Below are positions 46,648 through 46,648 of a stretch of DNA of 46,648 nucleotides, in pieces. This DNA comes from an uncultured Alphaproteobacteria bacterium. Its GTDB lineage: Bacteria > Pseudomonadota > Alphaproteobacteria > HIMB59 > GCA-002718135. The notes beneath the pieces are model-generated. The model was not told the origin of the DNA. It ran no database searches and saw only the letters and a list, made by a program, of their open reading frames with translations. The stretch lies in contig CACMPM010000011.1 of NCBI GenBank assembly GCA_902615625.1, forward strand, positions 1-46,648, written 5' to 3'. A program made the position numbers and the translations under genes. Numbering within the stretch: position 1 is the stretch's first letter; every line of letters begins with the position of its first letter.

Positions 46648-46648
46648 T

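Overview
The window reads as a chromosomal segment of an AT-rich (roughly 30% GC by eye), streamlined alphaproteobacterium, most likely a free-living marine lineage of the SAR11/HIMB59 style. That placement is inference. It rests on the class I lysyl-tRNA synthetase, the COQ9, UbiG and ABC1-kinase set for ubiquinone, split PntAA/PntAB/PntB, CobS-CobT beside a J-domain protein and BolA, DUF465, DUF1178, DUF4167 and DUF6134 genes, and extreme compaction. Almost all sequence is coding. The only gene-free stretch over 300 bases without a protein gene (43147-43498) holds a tRNA. I see no rRNA, CRISPR, insertion sequence, integrase or phage gene.

Layout. 1-5111: a 5'-truncated M3 oligopeptidase, an ABC1 kinase and the proton-translocating transhydrogenase operon (pntAA-pntAB-pntB), facing ribosomal protein S21. 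5206-7673: peptide deformylase, COQ9, a small DUF465 gene and a phosphofructokinase with a mixed active-site signature. 7670-10885 (minus): heme A synthase, an SDR-fold protein without the catalytic Tyr, an exported DUF6134 protein and a canonical SDR. 10939-12260: a thioredoxin-reductase-like ferredoxin reductase and its 2Fe-2S ferredoxin. 12263-18512: a MarR regulator with a perfect palindromic operator, class I lysS, pyrD, a HAD phosphatase, rpmB, and a queuosine-salvage pair (yhhQ-tgt). 18509-22118: cobT, cobS and a J-domain gene (minus), divergent from bolA. 22111-24952 (minus): a CorC/HlyC-type protein, aroB and aroK. 25053-27897: an unlisted 42-residue membrane peptide, a 595-residue exported protein of unknown function and accA. 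27894-30422: secA (minus). 30487-34106: argJ, a methyltransferase, an unknown 160-residue gene, DUF1178 and ubiG. 34170-40891: the conserved alphaproteobacterial run lysC, a rodZ-like gene, ispG, hisS, prfA, prmC and DUF4167. 40892-43146 (minus): an M23 peptidase, a flavin reductase and a GNAT enzyme. 43370-46648: tRNA-Val(GAC), DUF2177, a prenyl diphosphate synthase, guaC and a truncated gamma-glutamyltransferase-like gene.

Themes. Several scattered genes serve isoprenoid, quinone and heme A respiration: ispG, ispA, ubiG, coq9, the ABC1 kinase and ctaA. Others serve translation: def, lysS, hisS, prfA, prmC, rpmB, rpsU, tgt and tRNA-Val. The ferredoxin pair could feed reductive steps such as IspG. 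The most interesting items are the yhhQ-tgt operon with an atypical Tgt substrate loop, the orphan CobS/CobT/J-domain module, the MarR operator ahead of lysS, the 42-residue ORF coupled to an exported protein, and repeated TTAA stop-codon sharing at convergent gene ends.
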